Source: Nostoc commune NIES-4072 (lineage in GTDB: Bacteria > Cyanobacteriota > Cyanobacteriia > Cyanobacteriales > Nostocaceae). Taken from it: 64,000 nucleotides of DNA. Shown here piece after piece: positions 28,601 to 35,941 of this stretch. The notes beneath the pieces are model-generated. The model saw nothing but the letters and a program-made list of their open reading frames with translations. It made no database searches and had not been told where the DNA came from. Positions within the stretch are counted from its first letter, which is position 1. Every line of letters begins with the position of its first letter. The stretch lies in assembly GCF_003113895.1 (NCBI RefSeq), contig NZ_BDUD01000002.1:186001-250000 (forward strand), read 5' to 3'. The translations under genes and the position numbers were made by a program.

Positions 28601-30881
28601 TCTGCTGTGGTGTAAATTCTACTCCTTTGAACAAGTCTTTAAACTGAACGATGGGGCGCGATTCTAATTGTGATTGCTGGAAATATTTATTAGTTTGATT
28701 AATTAATAATTCTACAGGAGAGTAACCAGTGGGAGTAATGCCAGAGTTTAAATAAACTGAACGTGATTTCTTATCTTTAATATAGTTAACATCACGATAT
28801 AAGTAGCGGCTGTTTTCCCTGATTTTATCCATCTCAGGTTTTTTAGCACTTTTGAATAAATCAACCGCTATTTGGTTTTGATAACACCCTTCTTCAATCA
28901 TTTCTCGGTACATCAGGCGATTAACATCCATCGCCTGCTGAATAATATCTGGCGTTCTGTTAGGATTCTCTGCTAGGGCTACAACAGATTGCATGAAAGG
29001 TTTGTACTCTGCTCTAATTGGTTTGGGCTTCTCGCCATGTTCCTGTTCAAATAAACTTTGATAGTGCTTAGATACTTGGTCTAAATAAGTTGACTGTTGT
29101 TCTAAGTTACTGTAAGTTTTAAGTACCTCAATTTCCGATTCTAATGCCTCTAGTGCCGTCACTTGATTGTTGATTATGCCCACGCTGATGCTATCACTCA
29201 TGTGGATAGCGATTTTTTCAAATGGGGGCTGGCTTCCATCTTCTAAATAAAATGATTGTTTTTTGAGCTTAACTGTGGGCGAATAGGCGTTTTGGGGAAG
29301 ATTTCTCCGCTCTGCTTCTGCTGTTAAATTGGGATATAAGCTAGCTCTTACTACACCAATGCAGTCACCATCGTAGTCTCGTGCTTGGCGTTCTGATTCG
29401 GTTTCTGCTGGATCTATAAAATCAACATCAATCCCTCGTGCTTCTAACTCTGTAATTCTCGCTTGTATGCGCTTGTGGTCTTCGTCATTGACTACAATTA
29501 TGCCTTTGAGGTCTTTACCATCTGGGCCAAGTCGATCCTCAACATATTTATTGTCAGAAACACACAAACCATTAGAATTAAGAAAAGGAGAGCGGAAGTT
29601 AATAACTTTTTCTTGCTCATCAAGCCAAGGAACACAAATTTCACCATTCTTGAGTTCCTTGGATGGAATAATCATCCCTCGGTCAAAAGTAAGCGTTTTT
29701 CCCAGAGCGATATCTCGCCATTGGCTCTGTACAAACCGACTTAATTCCTGTTTAACTTTTTCCGTTTCTAATAACTGCTGATGACCCAATAAGTCAGCTT
29801 TGATGAGTTTGTACATGAACAAGTCATCTTTAGTACTCTCGTCATCTAATTCCTCATCTGCATCTAAGTCATCATTTGTCCTTAAGTTTTTAACATCGGC
29901 TTCAAGGCTAGTGACTTCTCCTATTTTTAATTTACCTTGGTTCAACGATTCTTTGCGTTTTTCGTATTTTTCACAATAGTCAGCAGCAAGTTTCCTTGGG
30001 TCATCTTGAATAGAGGCTAATTTTTCAGCTTGTAGCTCTAATTCTTCGGCAAAATCTTTAATTCCTTGAGGGAAAGATGCCAAAAGTTGAGAAATAGACA
30101 TCTGACCTTGCTGAGATTGTCCTTTTTCGGCTAACCAAATATTTTGCTGATGTAATCCTGGCTTAATTTGAGGTTTAGTCGCCCCTGTTGGTCTATCCTT
30201 ATCTGTTCCCTTAAAACTACTTACAGGGAGAATTATGTCTATTTTTGGTTTGTTATTTTGATCTACATATTTGATTTCGTCTAGCCTGTATGGTCGGAGT
30301 GTTCCTTTGCCAAAACGATATTTAGTAGTATCCTCTCCATTTCCTTCTACCCAACCGAATCGGTGCTGGATAACACGGTAGCTTTTATCTTGCTGTGATT
30401 CTCTTGAAGTGAGCTTATCATAAAGTTGGGTTGAAATCTGCCCATAACAGTCACCAACTAATTTATATGCTAAATCATTTGATAATATTCCTCCATTTTC
30501 ACCCCTGTTGTCAGTAGAATCATCTACTACTAGAATATTTAGCCGTTCCGAAATTGCATTTTTACAAGCTCCGAGAAATATTGAACCATAAGCACCTCTG
30601 TCTTTACTATCTGGACAAATTTTTTGAATAGTTTCTAAACATTCTTTTTCTCCATAAAGTAAGCGGGTCTTAGAAGATAGTAATAAAATATGTCCATCTG
30701 GATGATTTCTTAAATCCTCGTCTGTACTGTATTCATCTGAATGTCCAAATGAAAACTTTTTATCAGGAAAGTAAGATTCAAGTAAAGTATTACTGAGCTT
30801 TTCGGTTAAAATAGTTCTACGGTCATCTGTATAAATCCATTGGTTAAGCCTGGGGTCAAAATGTTTTAATTCCAGTGTCAT
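25671..30881 (-). CDS. Giant protein with RNA-polymerase-like DYDGD motif
   Basis: The protein has 1736 residues. The N-terminal 220 residues are unrecognised. Residues about 330-395 are charged and partly acidic. From about 395 to 520 the text is FDRGMIIPSKELKNGEICVP, FRSPFLNSNG, GIIVVND and then ARDYDGDCIGVV, with D502-Y-D-G-D506. In multisubunit RNA polymerases and their single-chain relatives (YonO-like phage enzymes, QDE-1-type RdRPs) a DxDGD loop in a double-psi beta barrel holds the catalytic magnesium. The next residues (NLTAEAERRNLPQNAYSP) resemble the EAEARxLM...NILSP segment that follows this loop in beta'. Residues about 1480-1600 form another domain (NTCIDAMRGYGRTHTTRAYQ, PUA/ASCH-like by appearance). 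I infer a nucleic-acid polymerase-like enzyme; a dead or structural relative is possible. It is divergent from the gene at 30928. Confidence 0.55.
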   Translation of the reverse strand: MTLELKHFDPRLNQWIYTDDRRTILTEKLSNTLLESYFPDKKFSFGHSDEYSTDEDLRNHPDGHILLLSSKTRLLYGEKECLETIQKICPDSKDRGAYGSIFLGACKNAISERLNILVVDDSTDNRGENGGILSNDLAYKLVGDCYGQISTQLYDKLTSRESQQDKSYRVIQHRFGWVEGNGEDTTKYRFGKGTLRPYRLDEIKYVDQNNKPKIDIILPVSSFKGTDKDRPTGATKPQIKPGLHQQNIWLAEKGQSQQGQMSISQLLASFPQGIKDFAEELELQAEKLASIQDDPRKLAADYCEKYEKRKESLNQGKLKIGEVTSLEADVKNLRTNDDLDADEELDDESTKDDLFMYKLIKADLLGHQQLLETEKVKQELSRFVQSQWRDIALGKTLTFDRGMIIPSKELKNGEICVPWLDEQEKVINFRSPFLNSNGLCVSDNKYVEDRLGPDGKDLKGIIVVNDEDHKRIQARITELEARGIDVDFIDPAETESERQARDYDGDCIGVVRASLYPNLTAEAERRNLPQNAYSPTVKLKKQSFYLEDGSQPPFEKIAIHMSDSISVGIINNQVTALEALESEIEVLKTYSNLEQQSTYLDQVSKHYQSLFEQEHGEKPKPIRAEYKPFMQSVVALAENPNRTPDIIQQAMDVNRLMYREMIEEGCYQNQIAVDLFKSAKKPEMDKIRENSRYLYRDVNYIKDKKSRSVYLNSGITPTGYSPVELLINQTNKYFQQSQLESRPIVQFKDLFKGVEFTPQQKFAAIAAKYEFDLKFNAAVRMSQRRETEKGPSAIAQTPQGAKLEITNLTRYGHPLIWKAQTLNIRLDEIPEKWRTKERPHKLLAVAQINGEKGSDGKPAYRNLGTVSQQSVTDHNFKSGMTMQGAKLLELKPELTRSQTKLLFDKAQETALAFSSKIPESEKLALSAAAWNICASRQDELEVARKENANPQAMSSDKPLRVYAKKVSNFAFAAFPNEIISRLDKLQFTEPKLVTLNNEANQFLGRDWNKDDLHPIEIRASHHPVGHERHVSRLMFVQDSDGEYKEFAMLETRAGMLPIGTKAQANFIGVEPATASATIGLPGNEPIEITIRELKNFSYAGLVFNAEPVNLEFGTVPVTDKTVKIKLDGKTLGELDSDSAQQLKQVDYLKNGNPLKLKLTSISETGDQAFVLGESPNGNLLKINKINFYDFSGQTFNDQDYRKLTIETSASKTRDAVFLNGEPLGVLHFKKDKDALRQLGLLKTGKLTPAPAIIQSNFSVICAQIDPNTVEYPQKWTKEFQAFRTQSVNSEQQKMIESSAKILHHIKERPTFLFSTESNKKLGVMGLAVDNQKAETVTKWLTAQKVKWEQVPMEDVIRETKKGLAVFHLVSSSIPPKSLENMTNKFGAIIESDSDYQQRVNSFATRPQFLKPPSQSALSPPQQSAQFHPNQEVQNVAPPVIKGKPIPMNYPLMMHGNTNPIPVNTCIDAMRGYGRTHTTRAYQPYKQYGFKEGDIALATGIDKQVAFRVGKQYQITPDMIADPVYQQQWADMEKHSPTALAELFTEKQQVWGLHLEPLGDYVEGFIVPFPEAQNRAVANQEVQPQSVTIDDLRNWYNTADKLGKSENYKKRIVEVANQLKSGEQLSAEALTVMNQDTFELERISRLTQIAQRIGMIWGKSNENGTQFLGKIYDLAFNTQQRDLTISQKNGEVILNLQSGRVQTNKLTPQILQTFEDVNTQIDKILAKSQTQQIDLQR

Positions 30882-30927
30882 GATTTTAAAACTTAATGAA
30901 ACTTAGTTAATATCTTGGGAGGTTTTT

Positions 30928-31458
30928 ATGTCAAGAATTAAGCGTTGGATAAATATGCATAAAAAAGAATTCAATGCAGATGGAAGCTTGAAAAATGAAG
31001 CTCGGCAAGAAATGTTATCTGTGGGAATGAGTAACGAGGCAATTGATGATTATGCCTCTAGACTAAAAGCAAGATACGACGAGTGGAAGCACCTAGACGA
31101 GACTGACCCAGAGCCGTGGCCAATCTACACAGCCTACGATTTCTTCACTGAACAAGAGAAAAGGGAATTTAGCCCTGATGGTTCTCTCAAACCTGAATAT
31201 TTAGAATACGCTCAAAAAATGGGCTTTAGTGAAGGTGCGCTGGAACAGCTTGAGTGGCGTAAGAAAATGGAAGTTGATCATTACAACAAAGTGTCTGCTA
31301 AACACGCAGAACAAGGTATTAACTTTGGTGAAGAACGGATGAAAGAAAGGATTGAAGACAGCAAAACTTACGTCCAACGTCGGCAGCAGATGGAGCAAGA
31401 CTTGCGTAACTTTGAGGATGTTGACAGTCTGCCTTTCGACAAGGACACAGCATATTAG
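30928..31458 (+). CDS. Hypothetical protein with an internal duplication
   Basis: The 176-residue protein has a good ribosome site (GGGAGG, 30918-30923). Two copies of a motif of about 30 residues are visible: KKEFNADGSLKNEARQEMLS...GMSNEAI and KREFSPDGSLKPEYLEYAQK...GFSEGAL. The second half is charged and helical. No family is recognised. It is divergent from the polymerase-like gene across 46 bp, so the two may share regulation. Confidence 0.6.
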   Translation: MSRIKRWINMHKKEFNADGSLKNEARQEMLSVGMSNEAIDDYASRLKARYDEWKHLDETDPEPWPIYTAYDFFTEQEKREFSPDGSLKPEYLEYAQKMGFSEGALEQLEWRKKMEVDHYNKVSAKHAEQGINFGEERMKERIEDSKTYVQRRQQMEQDLRNFEDVDSLPFDKDTAY

Positions 31459-31489
31459 GCAGAAGCGATGCCGAGTGAGTGATAATATA

Positions 31490-31526
31490 AGCTGAAAGGT
31501 TTATCAAACAAAGCTTTCAGCTTTTT
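31490..31526. terminator. Bidirectional terminator
   Basis: Stem AGCTGAAAG / CTTTCAGCT followed by TTTT on the plus strand, with an A-rich region on the other side. It lies between two convergent genes. Confidence 0.75.
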
Positions 31527-31538
31527 GGTAAAATCCTT

Positions 31539-31898
31539 TTAATGGGGTTGAACAGCAGGTGGGTTGACAACAGCCGCAGATGGTTTAACAGAGCGAAATG
31601 TCCCATTGAGAAAGGCAATCATTCCTAAGATGGCAAAGGCTGTAATGATTACTCTTTGCAATGAATTGAATGCCGAGCGTTCTTTGATTACTTCAGCCCA
31701 CATCACTTGCAGTTGGTCTTGTGTTGTTTGCTTTGAAGCTAAATAATGGAGAGCTTCAATACAAGGGGATATGTCTTCCCCTTGTTGAACCTTCTGATAC
31801 AACAGATTTTCTAGTCGCTCTTTCTGTTGAGGGATAGTGAATGAGTCTGTTGACTTTTGAGGGTGTGTACCGTTGTGGGTTGGTAATTGTAGTGTCAT
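31539..31898 (-). CDS. Small protein with C-terminal membrane anchor
   Basis: The 119-residue protein has a soluble helical region (QQKERLENLLYQKVQQGEDI) and one transmembrane helix at about residues 80-100 (VIITAFAILGMIAFLNGTF), ending with a short proline-rich tail. It is a likely tail-anchored or bitopic inner-membrane protein of unknown role. It converges on the gene at 30928. Confidence 0.5.
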   Translation of the reverse strand: MTLQLPTHNGTHPQKSTDSFTIPQQKERLENLLYQKVQQGEDISPCIEALHYLASKQTTQDQLQVMWAEVIKERSAFNSLQRVIITAFAILGMIAFLNGTFRSVKPSAAVVNPPAVQPH

Positions 31899-32145
31899 AG
31901 CTTTAGTTCAAAGTTGGAAAAAGGTGTAGAACAAATATTTGAAATCAGAGAAAATGTTAAAGGGTACTAGGTCAGGGGAAAATTCTATCCCTTTCCCCCT
32001 TATCCTCTTCCCTTCCTCCCTGATTCTTTTTTATAAGAACTACACCTCTAGAGCATGTGAAAACGCTAACTAATAAGCCAAAGTTTAGGTCTTCTATTCC
32101 CAAAAAATCAATAACCAGGAGTCTACAAAAAAATCGTACTTTTGG

Positions 32146-32559
32146 CTAAATTTGGATTTCCATGTCTTCTTCACTAGAGGATTGAAACTGGTTTTGTTTC
32201 GAGGCAAGCACTGATGGTTGATTTGGTTGGAAGGGACTTGTGCCGTCATTGAAGATTTCTTGTGCAAGTGTGCGACCATCCCCGTCAGTATCGCTCTCCA
32301 AGATATATCCTGCAACGTGTTTAGGCATTCCTGCTGTTATGGCTTGCGCTAGTAGAGCAAGAGTAAATTCTGGTGATGCTTCACTCTCGCTCAAGACTTG
32401 CAATACAGACTCAGCATCAGCAGTAGTCATTTTGGTAATATCTTTAACTCCGGCTTCTTGCCAAACGTCATCAAAAAATTCCACTGAACGCTCATCAAAA
32501 CTTTGAGACGCAGCAAATTGGGCTAGCTGTTGGGTATAAAGTTCTTGGTCGTTATTCAT
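32146..32559 (-). CDS. Hypothetical protein with an EF-hand-like loop
   Basis: The 137-residue acidic protein contains DTDGDGRTLAQE at about residues 91-102, which satisfies the 12-residue calcium loop DxDxDGxxxxxE of EF-hand and dockerin-type sites. The flanking helices (AGYILES before, IFND after) are compatible. The rest is helical and acidic with no other match. A single loop usually needs dimerisation or a second site to bind calcium well. It is divergent from the 268-residue paralog at 32642. Confidence 0.5.
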   Translation of the reverse strand: MNNDQELYTQQLAQFAASQSFDERSVEFFDDVWQEAGVKDITKMTTADAESVLQVLSESEASPEFTLALLAQAITAGMPKHVAGYILESDTDGDGRTLAQEIFNDGTSPFQPNQPSVLASKQNQFQSSSEEDMEIQI

Positions 32560-32641
32560 ATATTTATGAGTCGTGATGGAGCAATTTAATAGTTGAATTC
32601 AGCGCTGCGCGAAGAATTAATGAAAATCTCGCACAGCTATC

Positions 32642-33448
32642 ATGGCTAAGAAAAATTTTGCCGCAGCCCAAGCAGTTGAGTTGTACATCGGCAACTATCG
32701 GTTTGACGCGATTAGAATTGTTGAAACTGAAGAATACCGGATGTCTCAAAATCAAATTCTTTCAATTATAGGTATAAATCGTAACTGGTTGATCATGTTA
32801 CCTTTGAAGTCACCTAAACTGAATGAAAAGCTTACACAGCAAGGCTTAAATCATGTTACACTTCCTGCGGAATATACTGTTAATGGTGTAGGAACTCGTG
32901 CTGAAACGATATCAATAAATGATGTCAGAATCATTTGGCGGTATTTTGACACGAAAGGAAACCTACAAGCTCAAAGGTTGATCGATGCACTTGCTGAAGA
33001 CTCACTTACGAGTAGATTTAATCAAGTCTGGGGTGAGCAACGCACGATTGAGCAACGCCGGATAGATGATTGTCGCATTCTGTCTACGCCCTGCCCTTGG
33101 ACTAAAATGTTTGAAACTGAGTTTGAGGAGAATTTGGCTCGGATTAGTAAACTGCATAAAAAGCACATCAAGAATGGCTTGTACTACTGGGAGTTTATTT
33201 ATAGCTGGATGACACCAGAGGAAAAAGCCAAACTTGACATTGTTAATCCTGTTCTTGAAAATGGGCGAAGGAAGTACAAAATTCATCAAATGCTTTCCTA
33301 TGAAACAAAACAGAGATTATCCCCACACGTCACATCAGTGCTGATTTTAATGAAGTCAGCCAATTCGGTAGCAGAACTGCGGCGACTGGTGCAACGACAG
33401 TATGGGGTAGATCAACCGAATCTGTTTGATGCCTGGGATGTTAAATAA
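32642..33448 (+). CDS. Conserved plasmid protein of 268 residues, copy B
   Basis: This is the paralog of 13293-14099, of exactly equal length. It begins MAKKNFAAAQAVELYIGNYR and keeps all blocks of copy A; the differences concentrate at residues about 45-80 (GINRNWLIMLPLKSPKLNEK here). The DNA just upstream of the start is also similar between copies (GAATTAATGAAAATC-type sequence), so the duplicated unit included the leader. Unlike copy A it is not next to a helicase gene but 7 kb from the ruined one. Function unknown. Confidence 0.75.
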   Translation: MAKKNFAAAQAVELYIGNYRFDAIRIVETEEYRMSQNQILSIIGINRNWLIMLPLKSPKLNEKLTQQGLNHVTLPAEYTVNGVGTRAETISINDVRIIWRYFDTKGNLQAQRLIDALAEDSLTSRFNQVWGEQRTIEQRRIDDCRILSTPCPWTKMFETEFEENLARISKLHKKHIKNGLYYWEFIYSWMTPEEKAKLDIVNPVLENGRRKYKIHQMLSYETKQRLSPHVTSVLILMKSANSVAELRRLVQRQYGVDQPNLFDAWDVK

Positions 33449-33518
33449 TTAGCTTGAATTATGCGATCGCTCAGAGAGGAAGCCAATTCTCATCGGTGCG
33501 ATCGCACTTCATAATTTT

Positions 33519-34763
33519 TCAACTGTTCAAAGGTTGTTCAGCCTCACGTTTTTTAGCGTATTCACGCAATTGGGCAAGGCCAGAAGTAGGGGTAGAGGGT
33601 CGTGGTTTATTGGGGTCAGGGACTAAATCTTGTTTGCGGTCGTAAGCAAAGTTCTTGTCTAGCATCAATATATAAGTAATGTGCGCCGTCCAGACATCAG
33701 CGACGCGCTCACCAAGACCCTTAGTATCAAGAGGAGCAGGGAATTGTACGCCGCCATTCCAAACAATGGGAGTAGCTTCTTTGTGGAAGTGGTCAGTTAA
33801 TTCTTTTTTGACATACTCAGCAGTCCCGCCACAAATGAGAATTTCATCTAGGACAGCAATATTTCTAATCCAGCGAACAAGAGCGCGGCAGTACTCATCA
33901 CGAATTGAGGGGAGAACTTTTTGAAATAAATTTAAATCAAATTGGACACCTTCAGGTGTGGCTTTGCGGGACAAGGGACGAAAAGCATCAAAGTTGCCCT
34001 TGGCTGCTGCGAGGATTGCTGTGATTAAACGTGAATCATTTTTTGACAAACCAACAGCAGTACGCTCAACAAATGAATTGATTACCCAACTCATGCCTAA
34101 ATCAGTAGATTCGCTCTTAGCTGGATTACCTTGAGCAGAAAGAGCAAAACTAGCATTGCGATAGCCCAACATAAGGATTCCAACATTTTTTTGAATATAG
34201 GTTTTGCCAAGAGTACGGCTACGATAGGTGAGAATGCCACTACCTTCAGCAGCAACACAAAAATTGCGTAACTTGCCCTTCAAACGACCATTAGGTGTGA
34301 GTATTCCAAGTTTGAGAATTTGTTTTAAAGAAGTTGTCAGATTACGGGCATCATTGACTTCCCCAGGTGGTAACAAGATTTGAATAAAAACATCAACATG
34401 ATTATGGTTTATACCGAACTTTTGGTAAGCCATTGATAAAAGACCAGCAATCTTGGGAATGGCATAGTGATATTTGTTATCTCTAAGCGCAGCACTACCA
34501 GCAAAGACTTCTTTGGCAATTGTACCTAAGACATAATATTCATCACCTACGCCAACCCAGGTACTAATGTTTTGAAAAGTTTGTACAGAAAAGCTGTTAA
34601 TCGAGTCAATTGATACATCTGCAATTTCCGGCGACATCGCCAGTACACAGGGAATGCCATCAGGATAAATTTGAGCAATCGCTTTGACTTGGCTACCACC
34701 CAAATCACAGGACAAAACTAACTTAATCCCAGGTTTGACTTGGGAGGAATTGGGAGTGTTCAT
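33519..34763 (-). CDS. Actin-like ATPase, ParM/StbA-type, second locus
   Basis: The 414-residue protein starts at ATG 34763 (AGGA 7 bp upstream), 7 bp after the previous stop; an in-frame start 30 bp earlier lies within that gene. It has phosphate-1 (CDLGGSQVKAI), an adenosine-type motif (ILICGGTAEYVKKEL), and the connecting region around TDLGMSWVINSF. This matches the actin/ParM/MreB fold used by plasmids to build segregating filaments. It is distant from the actin-like gene at 17723, so the two probably came from different plasmids rather than from a recent duplication. Confidence 0.8.
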   Translation of the reverse strand: MNTPNSSQVKPGIKLVLSCDLGGSQVKAIAQIYPDGIPCVLAMSPEIADVSIDSINSFSVQTFQNISTWVGVGDEYYVLGTIAKEVFAGSAALRDNKYHYAIPKIAGLLSMAYQKFGINHNHVDVFIQILLPPGEVNDARNLTTSLKQILKLGILTPNGRLKGKLRNFCVAAEGSGILTYRSRTLGKTYIQKNVGILMLGYRNASFALSAQGNPAKSESTDLGMSWVINSFVERTAVGLSKNDSRLITAILAAAKGNFDAFRPLSRKATPEGVQFDLNLFQKVLPSIRDEYCRALVRWIRNIAVLDEILICGGTAEYVKKELTDHFHKEATPIVWNGGVQFPAPLDTKGLGERVADVWTAHITYILMLDKNFAYDRKQDLVPDPNKPRPSTPTSGLAQLREYAKKREAEQPLNS

Positions 34764-34770
34764 TTTTTTC

Positions 34771-35265
34771 CTAAATTTTTGCTGGTTCGACACTAAAGGC
34801 TTTATTGGCTTGGATCATCTCTTCGGTCAATTCCAAATCCATCAATTCCTCGTCTTCATCTTCAGTTGCCATGTCGGTTTCAACTTGGGATGAGTACGAA
34901 TCCTCATTGGATAGAGAAACTGGGGCTGTGTCTATTACAGGTGTTGTCTTGAGGGAAGCAACTGGGACAGTAGTAGGCAGTTGCGTAGAAATAGGAGAAA
35001 CAACAGAACCTAAACCGCAAATCTCACGGATGGCAGAGGCTTGGGCTTCTAATTCATTGATTGCCCAAATAGCAACTTGCCTTAATTCTTCTCCCACTAC
35101 CCCTTGGGAATATAAAGCTAATGGTAGCCAATGTTTAAGGAGTGTGGAAGTAATTAGCTCTGGATGCTCTTTATCTAAATAGAGGGGATTCGACTTGAGG
35201 TAATTAATTACTTTACCTTCCAAACTATCATTAGAGCGTCTAATGGAAACTCTTGTTTCGCTCAT
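34771..35265 (-). CDS. Probable adaptor of the second actin-like locus
   Basis: From the ATG at 35265 the protein has 164 residues (the frame runs back to 35322, adding 19). It begins MSETRVSIRRSNDSLEGKVI, a basic strand-then-helix start that fits a ribbon-helix-helix DNA-binding domain, followed by helices and a disordered acidic tail (TDMATEDEDEELMDLELTEE). A basic DNA-binding N-terminus and an acidic motor-binding tail are the ParR layout, although here it precedes rather than follows the motor gene. Iterons lie about 150 bp upstream. Confidence 0.6.
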   Translation of the reverse strand: MSETRVSIRRSNDSLEGKVINYLKSNPLYLDKEHPELITSTLLKHWLPLALYSQGVVGEELRQVAIWAINELEAQASAIREICGLGSVVSPISTQLPTTVPVASLKTTPVIDTAPVSLSNEDSYSSQVETDMATEDEDEELMDLELTEEMIQANKAFSVEPAKI

Positions 35266-35379
35266 GTTGGTTGTAAAAACTTTTAATTGCTTTGGAATTC
35301 GTTCGTCGAATATCCTATTCACTAATTATCTAATATTTAGCTGAATAATCACTCTTGGAACAAGTATTTTTAATTTCCA

Positions 35380-35407
35380 TTTAAGTACATAAAATGTATA
35401 CTTAAAA
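35380..35407. promoter_or_regulatory. Imperfect palindrome, possible operator
   Basis: TTAAGTACAT and ATGTATACTTAA form an inverted repeat just upstream of the first iteron cluster, about 115 bp from the adaptor start. It could be an operator or part of the promoter of the adaptor-motor pair. Confidence 0.35.
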
Positions 35408-35417
35408 ACGTGGCGCT

Positions 35418-35541
35418 GATGACGGCACTATTGACGGCACTGTTGACGGCTTTATGCCGTCAAAATCGCGTTCTAAATAATTCATCAGCAAATTTGAAAG
35501 TGGTTGTGATGACGGCACTATTGACGGCACTGTTGACGGCT
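35418..35541. repeat. Seven TTGACGGC iterons (candidate centromere or origin)
   Basis: TGACGGCACTATTGACGGCA with a following CTGTTGACGGC appears at 35420-35450 and again at 35510-35540, three 11-bp units in each cluster (consensus TTGACGGCACTR). An inverted unit (GCCGTCAA) at 35456-35463 makes seven. The regular 11-bp spacing places units on one helix face. Iterons ahead of a ParM/ParR-type pair usually are the centromere parC; replication-origin iterons are the alternative. Confidence 0.75.
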
Positions 35542-35578
35542 TCCACTCCAGGGGTAAATTAGCAAATCAGCCGCCTCT

Positions 35579-35605
35579 AAATAAACGTACCTAGTACGCT
35601 TATTT
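35579..35605. promoter_or_regulatory. Strong hairpin, candidate oriT element
   Basis: AAATAAACGTAC and GTACGCTTATTT pair over 12 positions (one G-T) around a three-base loop. A T-rich stretch follows on the plus strand. It stands 340 bp before the relaxase gene (about 130 bp without the MITE). MobV relaxases act at hairpin-containing oriT sites near their own genes, but this could also be a terminator. Confidence 0.4.
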
Positions 35606-35698
35606 TTGCTATTCTTGATTTGGTCAAAATGCCATTTTTAAGCCTGAGTAAAAATACTCAGTGAGCCGAAAAAATAATTTTAGTTATCAGGTGAAATA

Positions 35699-35901
35699 GG
35701 GAGCAACGCGAAAAAGTGAGATCCTCGTGAAATAGGCAGGGGGGGCAGGGGGAGCAGGGGAAGCAGGGGGAGTAAAGAGAGAAAGTAGTAATTTTTGCTA
35801 CCGACATACCCTGAAGTATACTTAATTTCTTTCTCTCCCCCTGCCTCCCCTGCCTCCCCTGCCTCCCCTGCTTGCCTACCTCACAAAATCGCATTGCTCC
35901 C
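35699..35901. mobile_element. 203-bp MITE with 9-bp target duplication
   Basis: The arms GGGAGCAACGCGAAAAAGTG and CACAAAATCGCATTGCTCCC match those of the element at 12038-12186 in reverse orientation. GGTGAAATA is duplicated at 35690-35698 and 35902-35910. The interior differs: it holds GGCAGGGGGAG-type runs and their complement CTGCCTCCC repeated four times, so the whole can fold into a long hairpin. It separates the relaxase gene from the iteron/hairpin region. Confidence 0.95.
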
Positions 35902-35941
35902 GGTGAAATATTGTTGACGAGAGAAAAAAAGGTGATGAGGA

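Noticed and set aside
26970..29781. Several open frames antisense to the polymerase-like gene
   Set aside because: They are shadows of a 1736-codon frame with clear coding character.
35720..35880. An independent repeat region upstream of the relaxase
   Set aside because: The GGCAGGGG and CTGCCTCCC runs are the interior of the 203-bp MITE.
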